Position numbers and translations under genes: made by a program. From assembly GCF_011683915.1 (NCBI RefSeq), contig NZ_JAAQPH010000007.1:175297-239296 (forward strand): 64,000 nt of DNA, written 5' to 3'. Source of the stretch: Pelagibius litoralis. Its GTDB lineage: Bacteria; Pseudomonadota; Alphaproteobacteria; Kiloniellales; Kiloniellaceae. Within the stretch, counting starts at the first letter, position 1, and each line of letters begins with the position of its first letter. The notes under the pieces were generated by a model. It ran no database searches. It was not told the DNA's origin and saw only the letters and a program-made list of their open reading frames with translations. Below are positions 8,740 to 17,842 of this stretch, one piece after another.

Positions 8740-9468
8740 CTAGCGGTAGTTCGCTTCAGGCTCGTAAGCCTCGAAGTCGACCAGTGTGCCCAGCATCTGC
8801 AGGTAGGCGATGACGGCATCCAGCTCGGTCAACTCGGCGGCATTGCCGTCGAAGTTCGCGACGATGGCGCCGGGGTAGCGTTCGAGGACGGCATCTGCGC
8901 CGTCGGAATCGGGGTCCGCCTGGGCGGCCAGATCCTGTTCTGCCATCTCGACCATCTCGTCGCTGTAGGGTACCCCGACGCCGCGGTTGGCGCGCAGATG
9001 TGCGCCAACGTCGACGACCCGCAGTGGGGTCTCCGCCAGGAAGGGATAGCCCGGCATGATCGATTCCGGCACCACCGAGCGCGGGTTGATCATATGGGCG
9101 ACGTGCCAATCGTTCGAATAGCGGCCGCCGACCCGGGCAAGATCAGGCCCGGTGCGTTTGGAGCCCCACTGGAAGGGGTGGTCGTACATGCTCTCCGCCG
9201 CCAGGGAGTAGTGGCCGTAGCGTTCCTCCTCGTCGCGCAGCGGCCGGATCATCTGGCTGTGACAGTTGTAGCAACCCTCGCGGATGTAGATGTTGCGGCC
9301 GGCCAACTCCAGCGGGCTGTAGGGACGCATGCCCTTAACCTTCTCGATGGTGCTTTCCAGATAGAACAGCGGAGCGATCTCGATCAGGCCGCCGACGGAG
9401 ACCACCAGCAGGGTCAGGACCGTGAGGAGCATCGAGTTCTTTTCGATAACGGCGTGTTTGAATGCCAT
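8740..9468 (-). CDS. ccoO: cbb3 cytochrome oxidase monoheme subunit CcoO
   Basis: This 242-residue membrane-anchored cytochrome c has an N-terminal helix at about residues 13-35, and the heme site CYNCH lies at 66-70. The conserved stretch [45 protein letters not shown] surrounds it in separate pieces, and [18 protein letters not shown] supplies the likely Met ligand. The ATG at 9468 follows GGGAGG by a normal distance. A longer frame exists but has no ribosome site. CcoO takes electrons from CcoP to CcoN. Confidence 0.96.
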   Translation of the reverse strand: MAFKHAVIEKNSMLLTVLTLLVVSVGGLIEIAPLFYLESTIEKVKGMRPYSPLELAGRNIYIREGCYNCHSQMIRPLRDEEERYGHYSLAAESMYDHPFQWGSKRTGPDLARVGGRYSNDWHVAHMINPRSVVPESIMPGYPFLAETPLRVVDVGAHLRANRGVGVPYSDEMVEMAEQDLAAQADPDSDGADAVLERYPGAIVANFDGNAAELTELDAVIAYLQMLGTLVDFEAYEPEANYR

Positions 9469-9478
9469 GTTCGCCTCC

Positions 9479-11146
9479 CTAGCCTGCGGTCGCGGCCGTG
9501 GCGGGCCGGGATTGGGTTGGTATGAGCGCGGACTTCTCATCCTTCAGGTCGCCGCGCATTGTCCGCCAGCAGTTGTAGACCATGATCAGGGCACCCAGCA
9601 GGAAGAGAGCGCCGCCCAGGGCCCGGATGACGTAGAAGGGATGCATCGCCTCCACCGTCTCGACGAAGGAGTACTCAAGGAAGCCGAGGCTGTCATAGGC
9701 CCGCCACATCAGGCCCTGGAGGATGCCGGAGATCCACATGGCGGTGATGTAGAGCACGATACCGATGGTCGCGACCCAGAAGTGCAGGCTGACCAGGCCC
9801 AGCGAGTAGAGCCTGCTGCGCTGCCAGAGCTTGGGCACGAGGTAGTAGATTGCCCCGAAGCTGACGAAGCCGACCCAGCCGAGCGCACCGGAGTGCACGT
9901 GACCGACGGTCCAGTCGGTGTAGTGGCTGAGCGAGTTCACCGCCTTGATCGACATGACCGGCCCCTCGAAGGTGCTCATGCCGTAGAAGGCGACGGAGAC
10001 CGCCAGCATGCGCAGGACAGGGTCGGTGCGCAGCTTGTCCCAGGCGCCGGACAGCGTCATCAGGCCGTTGATCATGCCGCCCCAGGAAGGCATCCACAGC
10101 ATGATTGAGAAGGTCATGCCCAGGGTCTGTGCCCAGTCGGGCAGGGCGGTGTAGTGCAGGTGGTGCGGCCCGGCCCAGATGTAGAGGAAGATCAGCGACC
10201 AGAAATGCACGATCGACAGCCGGTAGGAATAGACCGGCCGGTTCGCCTGCTTCGGCACGAAGTAGTACATGATGCCGAGGAAGCCGGCGGTGAGGAAGAA
10301 GCCGACGGCGTTATGGCCGTACCACCACTGGGTCAGGGCGTCCTGAACCCCGGCGAAGAGCGAATAGCTCTTGGCCCCGGTGAGCGATACCGGCAGGGCC
10401 AGGTTGTTCACGATATGCAGCATCGCGATGGTCACGATGAAGGCGAGGTAGAACCAGTTGGCGACGTAGATGTGCGGTTCGCGCCGCTTCGCCAGGGTGC
10501 CGAGGAAGACGAGCAGGTAGACAACCCAGATGATGGTCAGCCAGAGGTCGACGTACCACTCCGGTTCCGCATACTCCTTGGACTGCGTGACGCCGAAAAT
10601 ATAACCGCTGGCAGCCATCACGATGAACAGCTGATAACCCCAGAAAACCACCCAGGGCGCCCAGTCGCCGGCCAGCCGCGCGCGGCAGGTGCGCTGCACG
10701 ACGTGGAAGGAGGTGGCGATCAGGACGTTGCCGCCGAAGGCGAAGATGACAGCGGAGGTATGGACCGGCCGCAGACGCCCGAAAGTCGTCCAGGGCAGAT
10801 CCAGGTTGAGAACGGGGAAGGCGAGCTGCAGGGCGATAACCAACCCGGCCAGGAAGCCGACGATGCCCCAGAAGAGCGAGGCGATACAGCCGGCCCGGAT
10901 GACGGCGTCGTTGTAGTTGACCCCGTTTTCCAGGATGGCGGGGGTGCCTGCCTCGTCGAAGTGGCGTTTGACCATCCAGAAAATGCCGAGTGTGCAGAAG
11001 GCGACAAAGAGATAGCCGTGTCCGGCCATGACCCCGTCCTGTGCGTTGGCTACCAGGAAGAGGCCCATCAGCCCGCCCAGACCCAGCACCAGACCCAGGC
11101 CATAGGTCATGGGTGAGGTGCCCGATACCTCGCTCGCGTTATTCAT
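9479..11146 (-). CDS. ccoN: cbb3 cytochrome oxidase catalytic subunit CcoN
   Basis: This 555-residue heme-copper oxidase subunit I has twelve or more membrane helices. The visible metal ligands are H129 in RPVHTSA (low-spin heme), H278 in WYGHNAVGF and H328/H329 in GPHHLHYT (CuB), and H416/H418 in [10 protein letters not shown] (hemes). cbb3 oxidases have high oxygen affinity and serve microaerobic respiration. It is the first gene of ccoNOQP-GHIS, a single run of eight genes on the minus strand. An FNR/FixK-type site lies 157 bp upstream of its start, as expected for oxygen-controlled expression. Confidence 0.97.
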   Translation of the reverse strand: MNNASEVSGTSPMTYGLGLVLGLGGLMGLFLVANAQDGVMAGHGYLFVAFCTLGIFWMVKRHFDEAGTPAILENGVNYNDAVIRAGCIASLFWGIVGFLAGLVIALQLAFPVLNLDLPWTTFGRLRPVHTSAVIFAFGGNVLIATSFHVVQRTCRARLAGDWAPWVVFWGYQLFIVMAASGYIFGVTQSKEYAEPEWYVDLWLTIIWVVYLLVFLGTLAKRREPHIYVANWFYLAFIVTIAMLHIVNNLALPVSLTGAKSYSLFAGVQDALTQWWYGHNAVGFFLTAGFLGIMYYFVPKQANRPVYSYRLSIVHFWSLIFLYIWAGPHHLHYTALPDWAQTLGMTFSIMLWMPSWGGMINGLMTLSGAWDKLRTDPVLRMLAVSVAFYGMSTFEGPVMSIKAVNSLSHYTDWTVGHVHSGALGWVGFVSFGAIYYLVPKLWQRSRLYSLGLVSLHFWVATIGIVLYITAMWISGILQGLMWRAYDSLGFLEYSFVETVEAMHPFYVIRALGGALFLLGALIMVYNCWRTMRGDLKDEKSALIPTQSRPATAATAG

Positions 11147-11501
11147 GGATTGCCCCAGTCTTCTTGAGTTCGAACTATGTTGGCGTCGCTGCGGTAAAGC
11201 GGCCTTTGGCTCGAACGCCCTCCCGGCGCCTCGAATTTATCAGGCCGCTCAATGCGGCTACCCACCACAGCCTTGTCATGGCAGTCTACAGCGGCCTTGC
11301 CATTGATCCAGGTCAAAGCCACATAGGGCTTCGACGGATCGCGTGGCGAGACTCGATAATTGAGGTGAATCTTAGGCTCCGGCGTGCCCCGGACGCCATG
11401 CGGCAGAAGGCCGCGCGGCATTTTGGATCGCCGCCGCCCGGGTGCCGGGCAGGCTCATTTGCCGTCAATATTATGAAGCGCTAATAGAGAGAAGGTTGTT
11501 C
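11147..11501. other. Intergenic region between ccoN and the peptidase gene
   Basis: This 355-bp divergent spacer holds the FNR/FixK-type site at 11303-11316. A 92-codon open frame on the minus strand (11143-11421) runs across that site and has no recognisable protein features. I regard the frame as non-coding. I saw no clear terminator or other gene here. Confidence 0.6.
11303..11316 (-). promoter_or_regulatory. FNR/FixK-type binding site upstream of ccoN
   Basis: Read on the plus strand, TTGATCCAGGTCAA matches nine of the ten defined bases of the FNR/FixK/Anr consensus TTGAT-N4-ATCAA. It lies 157 bp before the ccoN start and 186 bp before the divergent peptidase start. A site of this kind normally sits about 41 bp upstream of transcription start, which predicts a leader of about 115 bases for the cco mRNA. 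Confidence 0.78.
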
Positions 11502-13625
11502 GTGTCTCCAGATACTTCCGAAAGCCGGCGAACTGTGGCGCCGACAGCAGCCGTCCATCCGAAAACCTTCACGTTTCACGGCGTTACCCGGGAAGACCCC
11601 TACGCCTGGCTGCGGGCCGACAACTGGCGGGAGGTGATGACGGATCCCGGTGTTCTCGGCGAGGAGATCCGGGCCTATCTGGAGGCCGAGAACGCCTACA
11701 CCAAGGCCGGCATGGCGGCGACGGAGTCTCAGCAGGCGGCTCTCTTTGCCGAAATGAAAGCGCGCCTGAAGGAGGACGACAGCTCGGTCCCCAGCCCCGA
11801 CGGTGGCTATGCCTACTACCATCGCTATGAAGTCGGCGGCCAGCACCCGGTCTTCTGCCGCAAGGTTCTGGGGAAGGAAACCGAAGAGATACTGCTGGAC
11901 GGCAATCGTGAAGCCGAGGGCGAGTCGTTTTTCCGGGTGATCGCCTGCGAACACAGCCCGGACCATCGTTTCCTGGCCTACGCGGCGGACCGCAACGGCT
12001 CCGAACAGTATGTGGTCAGCTTCAAGGACCTGCAGAGCGGTACAAAACTGAGCGACATCCTTGCCGGCGCCCAGGGCTCGATTGCCTGGGCGAACGACGG
12101 CAAGACTCTGTTTTACGTGACGCTGGATGCCGAACACCGCCCGTCGAAAGTGTTCCGACACCGCCTTGGCAGCGATCCCGCTGAAGATGTGCTGGTCTAT
12201 GCGGAGCCCGACCCTGGGTTCTTCATCGGCCTCGATGTGAGCGAGAGCCGGCGCTTTATCGTCATCTCGGCCCACGATCATACGACTTCCGAAGTGCGTG
12301 TCATTTCCGCCGACCGGCCTGAAGAGGCGCCGCGGCTGATTGCGGCGCGCGACAGCGGCGTCGAGTACGAGGTCAGCGACCAGGGCGAACGCTTTGTGAT
12401 CCTGACCAACGCGGATGATGCGATCGATTTCAAGATCGTCGAGGCTCCGCTCGACAATCCGGCGCGCTCGGCATGGAAAGATCTTGTGCCCCATCGGCCG
12501 GGCTGCCTGATCCTGAGCCTGCTTACCTTCAAGGACTACCTGGTGCGTCTGGAGCGTGAGGATGGCGTTCCCCGGGCCGTCATCACGACCTTGGCCGACA
12601 ACGCGGAACATGCTGTTGCTTTCGATGAGCAGGCTTATTCCCTGGGACTGTTGCCGGGCTACCTCTACGACACCAACATGCTGAGGTTCGTTTACAGCTC
12701 TCTCACCACGCCGATGCGGACCTACGACTACAGCATGGATAAGCGTGAGCGGGTGCTGTTGAAGGAGCAGGAAATTCCAAGCGGACATAATCCCGGGGAC
12801 TATGTGAGCGAGCGTGTCTTCGCAACCGGTCATGACGACGCGGAAATCCCGATCTCCCTGGTGCGGCACAGCACGACCCCCGTCGACGGCTCGGCGCCGG
12901 TCCTGCTCTACGGCTACGGCGCCTACGGGCATGCGACCCCGGCCGGCTTTTCGGCCAACCGCTTCAGCCTGATCGACCGCGGTTTCATCTACGCCATCGC
13001 CCATGTGCGCGGCGGCACCGACAAGGGTTACGGCTGGTATCTCGACGGCAAGCTGGCGAACAAGGCAAACAGTTTCCGCGACTTCGTCTCGGCCGGCGAG
13101 GCCCTGGTGGCCCGCGGCCTGACCCGCAAGGGCCGCATCGTCGCCCATGGCGGCTCCGCCGGCGGGCTGCTCGTCGGTGCCGCCGTCAACATGGCCCCCG
13201 ATCTCTTCGGCGGCGTCATCGCCGAGGTGCCCTTCGTCGATGTGCTGACCACCATGTGCGACAAGGAACTGCCGCTGACCCCGCCGGAGTGGCCGGAGTG
13301 GGGCAACCCCATCGAGGACCGGCAGGCCTATGACACCATCGCCGCCTATTCGCCTTACGACAATGTCGCGGCGAAGGACTATCCGGCGATCCTGGTGACC
13401 GCCGGCCTGACGGATCCGCGGGTGACCTATTGGGAGCCGGCCAAGTGGGTGGCCAAGCTGCGGGCCCTCAAGACAGGCAACAATCCGTTGTTTTTGAAGA
13501 CCAACATGTCGGCCGGCCACGGCGGCGCGGCCGGCCGCTTCGACAAATTGATCGAGGTCGCCCTGGCCTACAGCTTCGCGTTGATGCTCTGCGGCGCCGA
13601 GTCAGGTCAGCGCCCCGGCCGCTGA
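11502..13625 (+). CDS. Prolyl oligopeptidase family serine peptidase (S9A)
   Basis: This protein of about 707 residues has an N-terminal seven-bladed propeller and a C-terminal alpha/beta hydrolase domain. The catalytic serine is in GGSAGG, the acid is near GLTDPRVTYWEPAKW, and the histidine is in AGHGG. The family motifs LLYGYGAYG and IAHVRGGTDKGYGWY are present. Such enzymes cut short peptides after proline or, in the oligopeptidase B branch, after basic residues. Which branch this belongs to is not settled by eye. The GTG at 11502 is chosen because GAGAGAAGG at 11486-11494 is 7 bases upstream. No signal peptide is seen, so it is probably cytoplasmic. Confidence 0.9.
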   Translation: MSPDTSESRRTVAPTAAVHPKTFTFHGVTREDPYAWLRADNWREVMTDPGVLGEEIRAYLEAENAYTKAGMAATESQQAALFAEMKARLKEDDSSVPSPDGGYAYYHRYEVGGQHPVFCRKVLGKETEEILLDGNREAEGESFFRVIACEHSPDHRFLAYAADRNGSEQYVVSFKDLQSGTKLSDILAGAQGSIAWANDGKTLFYVTLDAEHRPSKVFRHRLGSDPAEDVLVYAEPDPGFFIGLDVSESRRFIVISAHDHTTSEVRVISADRPEEAPRLIAARDSGVEYEVSDQGERFVILTNADDAIDFKIVEAPLDNPARSAWKDLVPHRPGCLILSLLTFKDYLVRLEREDGVPRAVITTLADNAEHAVAFDEQAYSLGLLPGYLYDTNMLRFVYSSLTTPMRTYDYSMDKRERVLLKEQEIPSGHNPGDYVSERVFATGHDDAEIPISLVRHSTTPVDGSAPVLLYGYGAYGHATPAGFSANRFSLIDRGFIYAIAHVRGGTDKGYGWYLDGKLANKANSFRDFVSAGEALVARGLTRKGRIVAHGGSAGGLLVGAAVNMAPDLFGGVIAEVPFVDVLTTMCDKELPLTPPEWPEWGNPIEDRQAYDTIAAYSPYDNVAAKDYPAILVTAGLTDPRVTYWEPAKWVAKLRALKTGNNPLFLKTNMSAGHGGAAGRFDKLIEVALAYSFALMLCGAESGQRPGR

Positions 13626-13674
13626 CGGTCGACACCACTTTTTTGCCGTTGGAGGGTTTTCGAAACCCCCTTGA

Positions 13675-13693
13675 CCCTCACGTTACGTCAGGG
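13675..13693 (+). promoter_or_regulatory. MerR-type operator inside a 19-bp-spacer promoter
   Basis: CCCTCACGTTACGTCAGGG is a 19-bp dyad with mismatches only at the centre and at two symmetric positions. It lies between TTGACC (13671-13676) and TATCTG (13696-13701), which are 19 bp apart. This overlong spacer with an operator inside is the hallmark of MerR-activated promoters. The MerR gene starts 24 bp after the -10 element, so it probably controls itself. Confidence 0.8.
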
Positions 13694-13724
13694 CCTATCT
13701 GCTGTCCTCGCGGAGGTTCAGGCG

Positions 13725-14504
13725 ATGAAGACTTATACGGTGAAAGAGGTGGCAGAGCTGGCGGGCGTGTCTGTCCGTACGCTGCACCACTATCACGACA
13801 TCGGCCTTCTGACGCCTGCGCTGATCGGCGAGAATCGCTATCGCTACTATGGAGAAACGGAATTGCTGCGCCTGCAGCAGATTCTGTTCTATCGGGAGTT
13901 CGGTCTGCCGCTTGCGGAAATTGCCGATCTTCTCGACCAACCCGGGTTTGATCATGTTGCGGCGCTGGAGGCGCATCGCGAGGAGATGATCCGGGAAGCG
14001 GAACGCTATCGCCAACTCATCCGGACGATCGACCGCACGATCGTCCAATTGACAGGAGATAGCGCAATGAAAGTCGAAGATTTGTACAAGGGCTTCTCGC
14101 CCGAAAAGCAGGCTGAATACGAAGAATGGCTGATCGCGAACTGTGACGGCGACATGGCTGGGCACATTGCGGACAGCAAGAAGAGCTTTGCCGCGATGTC
14201 GGTGGAAGAACAGGCTGCGGCGATGGCCGAGCTTGCGGCGGTCGAAAAGGGTTTGTCGCAGGGCCTGCAACACGGCATTCCGGCGGACTCAGCGACCCTC
14301 GACCCGCTGCTTTCCCGGCATCGAAGCTGGGTCGCTTTGATGTGGGGCCGGGATTGCCCGCCGGAGGCCTATGCGGGGCTTGCCGAGATGTATCTCTCGC
14401 ATCCGGACTTCAGGAAGCGCTACGAGACGCTGGCCGAAGGATTCACCGACTACCTTACCGCGGCGATGAAGGCTTACGTGGCACGCCAGGCAGGCGAGGC
14501 CTAA
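13725..14504 (+). CDS. MerR family regulator with TipAS antibiotic-recognition domain
   Basis: This 259-residue regulator has a MerR winged helix at residues 1-70 (TVKEVAELAGVSVRTLHHYHDIGLL), a dimerising coiled coil at about 75-115 and a TipAS-type domain from about 118 to the end. In TipA and AlbA relatives this domain binds cyclic peptide or other antibiotics and turns on transcription. The ATG at 13725 follows CGGAGG. A dyad lies in the promoter just upstream. No obvious target gene is attached, and a terminator follows, so autoregulation is the safest reading. Confidence 0.9.
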   Translation: MKTYTVKEVAELAGVSVRTLHHYHDIGLLTPALIGENRYRYYGETELLRLQQILFYREFGLPLAEIADLLDQPGFDHVAALEAHREEMIREAERYRQLIRTIDRTIVQLTGDSAMKVEDLYKGFSPEKQAEYEEWLIANCDGDMAGHIADSKKSFAAMSVEEQAAAMAELAAVEKGLSQGLQHGIPADSATLDPLLSRHRSWVALMWGRDCPPEAYAGLAEMYLSHPDFRKRYETLAEGFTDYLTAAMKAYVARQAGEA

Positions 14505-14530
14505 GTCCCCGGCGGCATTCTTGAAGCGGA

Positions 14531-14559
14531 GGGGCGGGGCCGCAGCCTCGCCCCTTTTT
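14531..14559 (+). terminator. Intrinsic terminator after the MerR gene
   Basis: A ten-pair GC stem formed by GGGGCGGGGC and GCCTCGCCCC (one G-U pair) with a four-base loop is followed by TTTTT. It lies 26 bp after the stop codon and would separate the MerR gene from the GST gene. Confidence 0.85.
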
Positions 14560-14619
14560 CTGTCCGCCGTTACCTGCGATCATGGTTGAAGCAAGCGATG
14601 ATTTTGGGTGGGGCAGGCG

Positions 14620-15318
14620 ATGAGTCTTAGGATGTACGATCTTGCGGGGGCCGATTCGGCGGTGCGCTTCAGCCCCTACTGCTGGCGTGCCAAAATGGCC
14701 TTGGCGCATAAGGGGCTGGCCGTCGAAACCATTCCCTGGCGCTTCACGGAGAAGGACAGCATCGCCTTTTCCGGACAGGAGCGGGTGCCGGTTCTGTTGG
14801 ACGGTGAGAACACGGTCACCGATTCCTGGAACATCGCCCTCTATCTGGACGAAACCTATGGCGACCGCCCGGCTCTCTTCGACAGCGAAGCGGCCCGCGC
14901 GGCGGGCTTTTTTATCAAGCGCTGGGCGGAGTTGCATCTGCACCCGGCGCTGGTCCGCCTCATCGTCGCCGATATCGTGGACGCCCTCGACCCGGTGGAC
15001 GGCACCTATTTCAGGGAAAGCCGCGAGGCTGCGCTGGGTATGACTCTGGAAGACTACTGCCGGGCACGCGACGACAACCTGAAGGCCCTGGATGTCTGCC
15101 TGGCACCTCTGCGTTCCAGTCTGAAGGTCACCGGCTTTCTGGGCGGGTTGGCGCCTAACTGCGCCGATTACATGGTGTTCGGCGCCTTCCAGTGGGCGCG
15201 TTGTTCGTCACGCGGCGAACTGCTGCGGCCCGATGATCCTGTCGCCCTGTGGTTCGGCAAACTCCTGGCCCTCTTCGAAGGTCTGGGTGCAGAGGCGCCG
15301 CGCGCTTTTCCGGCCTGA
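14620..15318 (+). CDS. Glutathione S-transferase family protein
   Basis: This 232-residue protein has an N-terminal thioredoxin-like domain (SPYCWRAKMALAHKGL, then ERVPVLLDG and TVTDSWNIALYLDETYG, which form the glutathione site) and an alpha-helical C-terminal domain. The pattern is closest to the beta-etherase-like branch of GSTs, but the substrate cannot be read from sequence. The ATG at 14620 is favoured over a GTG at 14608 because of the GGGGCAGG upstream. The gene is alone between the MerR terminator and a convergent cytochrome gene. Confidence 0.87.
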   Translation: MSLRMYDLAGADSAVRFSPYCWRAKMALAHKGLAVETIPWRFTEKDSIAFSGQERVPVLLDGENTVTDSWNIALYLDETYGDRPALFDSEAARAAGFFIKRWAELHLHPALVRLIVADIVDALDPVDGTYFRESREAALGMTLEDYCRARDDNLKALDVCLAPLRSSLKVTGFLGGLAPNCADYMVFGAFQWARCSSRGELLRPDDPVALWFGKLLALFEGLGAEAPRAFPA

Positions 15319-15346
15319 AGCCCGTTTCAGGCCCCGGCCTTCGCCG

Positions 15347-15841
15347 TCAGCGTGTCATGTAATCCGGGTCCAGTTCCTGATAGACCTCGTCGACCATCCA
15401 GTCGCGAATCACCTCCGGGATATCGGTCTCGGCAAAGCGGCGCTGAACCTCGAGGTCTGCGGCAAAGGCGGCGAGATGGGCCAGGTCTTCACCCGTCAGA
15501 TCGATCTGGTATCCCAGCTCCATTTCCTGCAGCACGATCATGGTCGGTGCACCGCGCCACATGCGGGCAGCGAAGTCGAAGACGTCGAAGTAAGGCTGGT
15601 TACCGGCGACATCCAGCGCCGGTGCTGCTTTGCCGCCGATGCCGTTGACCGAGTGGCAGACCACGCATCCCTTGCCAACGAAAATTTCCAAGCCCTGCTC
15701 CGCATCGGCGAGCGGCACGACCAGCTTTCGGTCTTCCGACATTTTGGCATCTTCGGCCATGGCGGGCAGAGGGGCTGCGGCAAGCAGGGCGGCGGCTATA
15801 AAGCAGAGGCTGACGGCAAGGCGAAGGGAGACGGGCAGCAT
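15347..15841 (-). CDS. Secreted class I cytochrome c
   Basis: This is a 164-residue periplasmic cytochrome. Residues 1-29 form a signal peptide ending in PAMA. The heme site is C59-V-V-C62-H63 in GKGCVVCHSVNGIGG, and a Met in the MWRGAPTMIVLQEMELGY region may be the sixth ligand. The C-terminal 50 residues are acidic and not typical of small cytochromes. The ATG at 15841 has an AAAGGA site. It is probably a soluble electron carrier. No partner oxidase or dehydrogenase is adjacent. Confidence 0.88.
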   Translation of the reverse strand: MLPVSLRLAVSLCFIAAALLAAAPLPAMAEDAKMSEDRKLVVPLADAEQGLEIFVGKGCVVCHSVNGIGGKAAPALDVAGNQPYFDVFDFAARMWRGAPTMIVLQEMELGYQIDLTGEDLAHLAAFAADLEVQRRFAETDIPEVIRDWMVDEVYQELDPDYMTR

Positions 15842-16019
15842 TAGGCATCCTTTCAGACGATTGATATGCCTACCCAGACATTCGTTCTCGAATCGCAGCG
15901 ACCCTACCATCGATACTGCGGTCCGTGAACAAAGTTGCCGTCAATTGGTTATTATTTCCTGAACCCTTTGCACCAGGCGGCGAAACCGGGATTCGTAAGG
16001 CGGCCCGCTCCGAGCCGCT

Positions 16020-17114
16020 TCAGGTGTCTTTGGGGATGTTCTCGGGCTCCGACAAAGGCACGGGAAGCAGCTCCAGCGGCAGGAGTTTCGGCCGCTCGGG
16101 AACCGCTTCGCTGGGCGGGGCAATGATCGCCGGGGCCCCTGCTTTGCCGGCTTCGTCGGCGGCATCGCCGAGCGCATCGATCTTGTCGATGGTCTCCGGC
16201 TGCATAAGCGTACTCGGCAGTTCGTTTGCGCGGTCGTCGGAAAGAATTCCGCCGTCTTCGGTGCGCTGGCCGTCGGTCTGCAGTTCATCGCTGACCACCT
16301 CGGCGATCTCCAACAGGCGTTCCTGTTCCATCATACCGATGAGGCTGTAGGCAAAGCGCCCGTTCTGCCAGAAGAACTGGGAGACCTGGCCTTCGCGCCG
16401 AAAAGTGAAGGTGGTCTGCTCCGCATCCTGTCCGGCGCGCATATAGAGGGTGATGCGCTGGCCTTCCTCGTCCTGATAGATCAACTGGGCGGCGCGCTTG
16501 CCGATCGCGGCGGGGATGACGCTGTCTGCAATCAGCCGGAAGCCGACGCTTTCGAGATCAGGCAGGCTCAAAGGCGTGCCTTTGGAATGCTCGGACAGCC
16601 AGGCGCTGACCTGCTGACCGCTCGCCTCTGCCAGGCTGGTCGCCCGGCGGTCTGCCACGACGGCATGGGCTTCGGCGGCCTGGCGGGTAAAGGCGACCAG
16701 GGGGTCGCCCTGACGGTTCAACTGGTCATGGGCGATCCAACCGGCACCGCCGGCGGTGAGCAGTAGGGCAAAGCCGGCCGCAAGGCGCGGGAGCTGGCCA
16801 GACGACAGGCGGGAGCGGCTGTTTTGCCTGTCCAGCTGCGCGGCCAGTCTGGCGATCTCCGGCGGCACATCGGCCAGATCGTCGTCGCCGCCTCTGGAGT
16901 CGAAAAGGGCATGCAGCCCGATGTTCTGATTGCGATAGTTCGCCAGGCGCTCGGATTCGGCCGGATGCGCGGCCAGATAACCTTCGATGCCCACGCGCCT
17001 GCTCGTCGGCAGCTGGCCATCGACATAGGCCTGCAGCTCGTCTTCCGACACGAGGTTGTCGTTGCCTGGGTTCCCGGTGTCTCGCCCGGGAGGGTCTTGC
17101 CCGTTAGGCGTCAT
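16020..17114 (-). CDS. Membrane anti-sigma factor
   Basis: This 364-residue protein begins with a cytoplasmic region of about 108 residues bearing VSEDELQAYVDGQL, the usual opening of anti-sigma domains that bind ECF sigma factors. It has one membrane helix at about 110-127 and a large periplasmic part with a proline-rich tail. The zinc HxxxCxxC motif of many anti-sigma domains is absent. Its ATG overlaps the sigma gene stop by 4 bp, which fits coupled synthesis. The periplasmic part probably senses an envelope signal, but which one is unknown. Confidence 0.85.
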   Translation of the reverse strand: MTPNGQDPPGRDTGNPGNDNLVSEDELQAYVDGQLPTSRRVGIEGYLAAHPAESERLANYRNQNIGLHALFDSRGGDDDLADVPPEIARLAAQLDRQNSRSRLSSGQLPRLAAGFALLLTAGGAGWIAHDQLNRQGDPLVAFTRQAAEAHAVVADRRATSLAEASGQQVSAWLSEHSKGTPLSLPDLESVGFRLIADSVIPAAIGKRAAQLIYQDEEGQRITLYMRAGQDAEQTTFTFRREGQVSQFFWQNGRFAYSLIGMMEQERLLEIAEVVSDELQTDGQRTEDGGILSDDRANELPSTLMQPETIDKIDALGDAADEAGKAGAPAIIAPPSEAVPERPKLLPLELLPVPLSEPENIPKDT

Positions 17115-17620
17115 TTTACCTTCCGTAGATCGGCCATCGGTGCGCCGCTGGTCAGCCGCCGCAAAGCTTCACGCCCGCGCGACAGGCGCGACATGATGGT
17201 GCCGATGGGCACGTCCAGCGTCGCTGCGGCCTCTTTGTAACTCAGCCCTTCATAGCCGACCAGCAACACCGTCTGACGCTGCTCCTCCGGCAGCTTCTCC
17301 AACGCTTCCGCCAGATCGCGCAGCGCCAGCCTGTCGGGTTGCGAAGCCGGCCGTGACAGGCGGTTTTCCAGGAACTCGTCCGAGATGTTGTAGTTCCAAC
17401 GCTGTCTTTCGTTCAGACGATCAATATGGGCGTTGTGCAGGATCGTGAAAAGATAGGCTCTGAGATTGCGGATGTCCGAGCACTTCTGACGTCGGGCCAG
17501 GGCCCTGCTGAGGCACTCCTGGACCAGATCGTCGGCTTCGGACGGATCGCCCGCCAAGGCCCGCGCATAGCGCCGGAGACCGGGCAAATATTCCAAGACT
17601 GATGGTTCTGCTGTCGCCAC
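17111..17620 (-). CDS. ECF-type RNA polymerase sigma factor
   Basis: This 169-residue sigma factor has region 2 at about 10-80 (RRYARALAGDPSEADDLVQECLSRAL and LRAYLFTILHN) and region 4 at about 115-165 (LPEEQRQTVLLVGYEGLSYKEAAATLDVPIGTIMSRLSRGREALRRL in separate motifs). It directs transcription of stress genes when its anti-sigma factor lets go. The GTG at 17620 is preferred because GGGAGG lies nine bases upstream. A longer open frame to 17839 lacks sigma homology in its first 70 residues. The anti-sigma gene overlaps its end. Confidence 0.9.
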   Translation of the reverse strand: MATAEPSVLEYLPGLRRYARALAGDPSEADDLVQECLSRALARRQKCSDIRNLRAYLFTILHNAHIDRLNERQRWNYNISDEFLENRLSRPASQPDRLALRDLAEALEKLPEEQRQTVLLVGYEGLSYKEAAATLDVPIGTIMSRLSRGREALRRLTSGAPMADLRKVK

Positions 17621-17758
17621 GCCTTCTACCTCCCTGGGTATTGCACTCTTCCTGAGTCGGGGGTTCTCGTATCGATTGAGAAGAAGGTAGGCAGCGCTCG
17701 CCTGGCTGTCCTGGAACTTTAACGGGACCGATTTGGGGCGAATTGTGGCGCGCGCGAG

Positions 17759-17781
17759 CCCGGCGGCCGGTTGCCGCCGGG
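17759..17781. repeat. Perfect 9-bp-arm hairpin between lipoprotein and sigma genes
   Basis: CCCGGCGGC (17759-17767) and GCCGCCGGG (17773-17781) form an uninterrupted stem with a five-base loop. It lies 62 bp after the lipoprotein stop codon in the direction of the sigma gene. With no T-run it may slow or partly end transcription rather than end it fully. Confidence 0.55.
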
Positions 17782-17842
17782 TGTTGTCGCGCCCGCGGGT
17801 CAGGGTCGCGGTATTGGCGTCTTGGCCCGCAAGAAACATGGG

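Noticed and set aside
3760..11116. Very long plus-strand open frames opposite the cco genes (for example 3760-6003, 6191-8647 and 10154-11116)
   Set aside because: They are rich in Gln, Gly, Arg and His without domains, and lie antisense to well-supported cco genes. GC-rich codon use makes such shadows common.
11143..11421. A 92-codon minus-strand frame upstream of ccoN
   Set aside because: It crosses the FNR/FixK site and overlaps ccoN by a few bases, and the product has no protein-like pattern.
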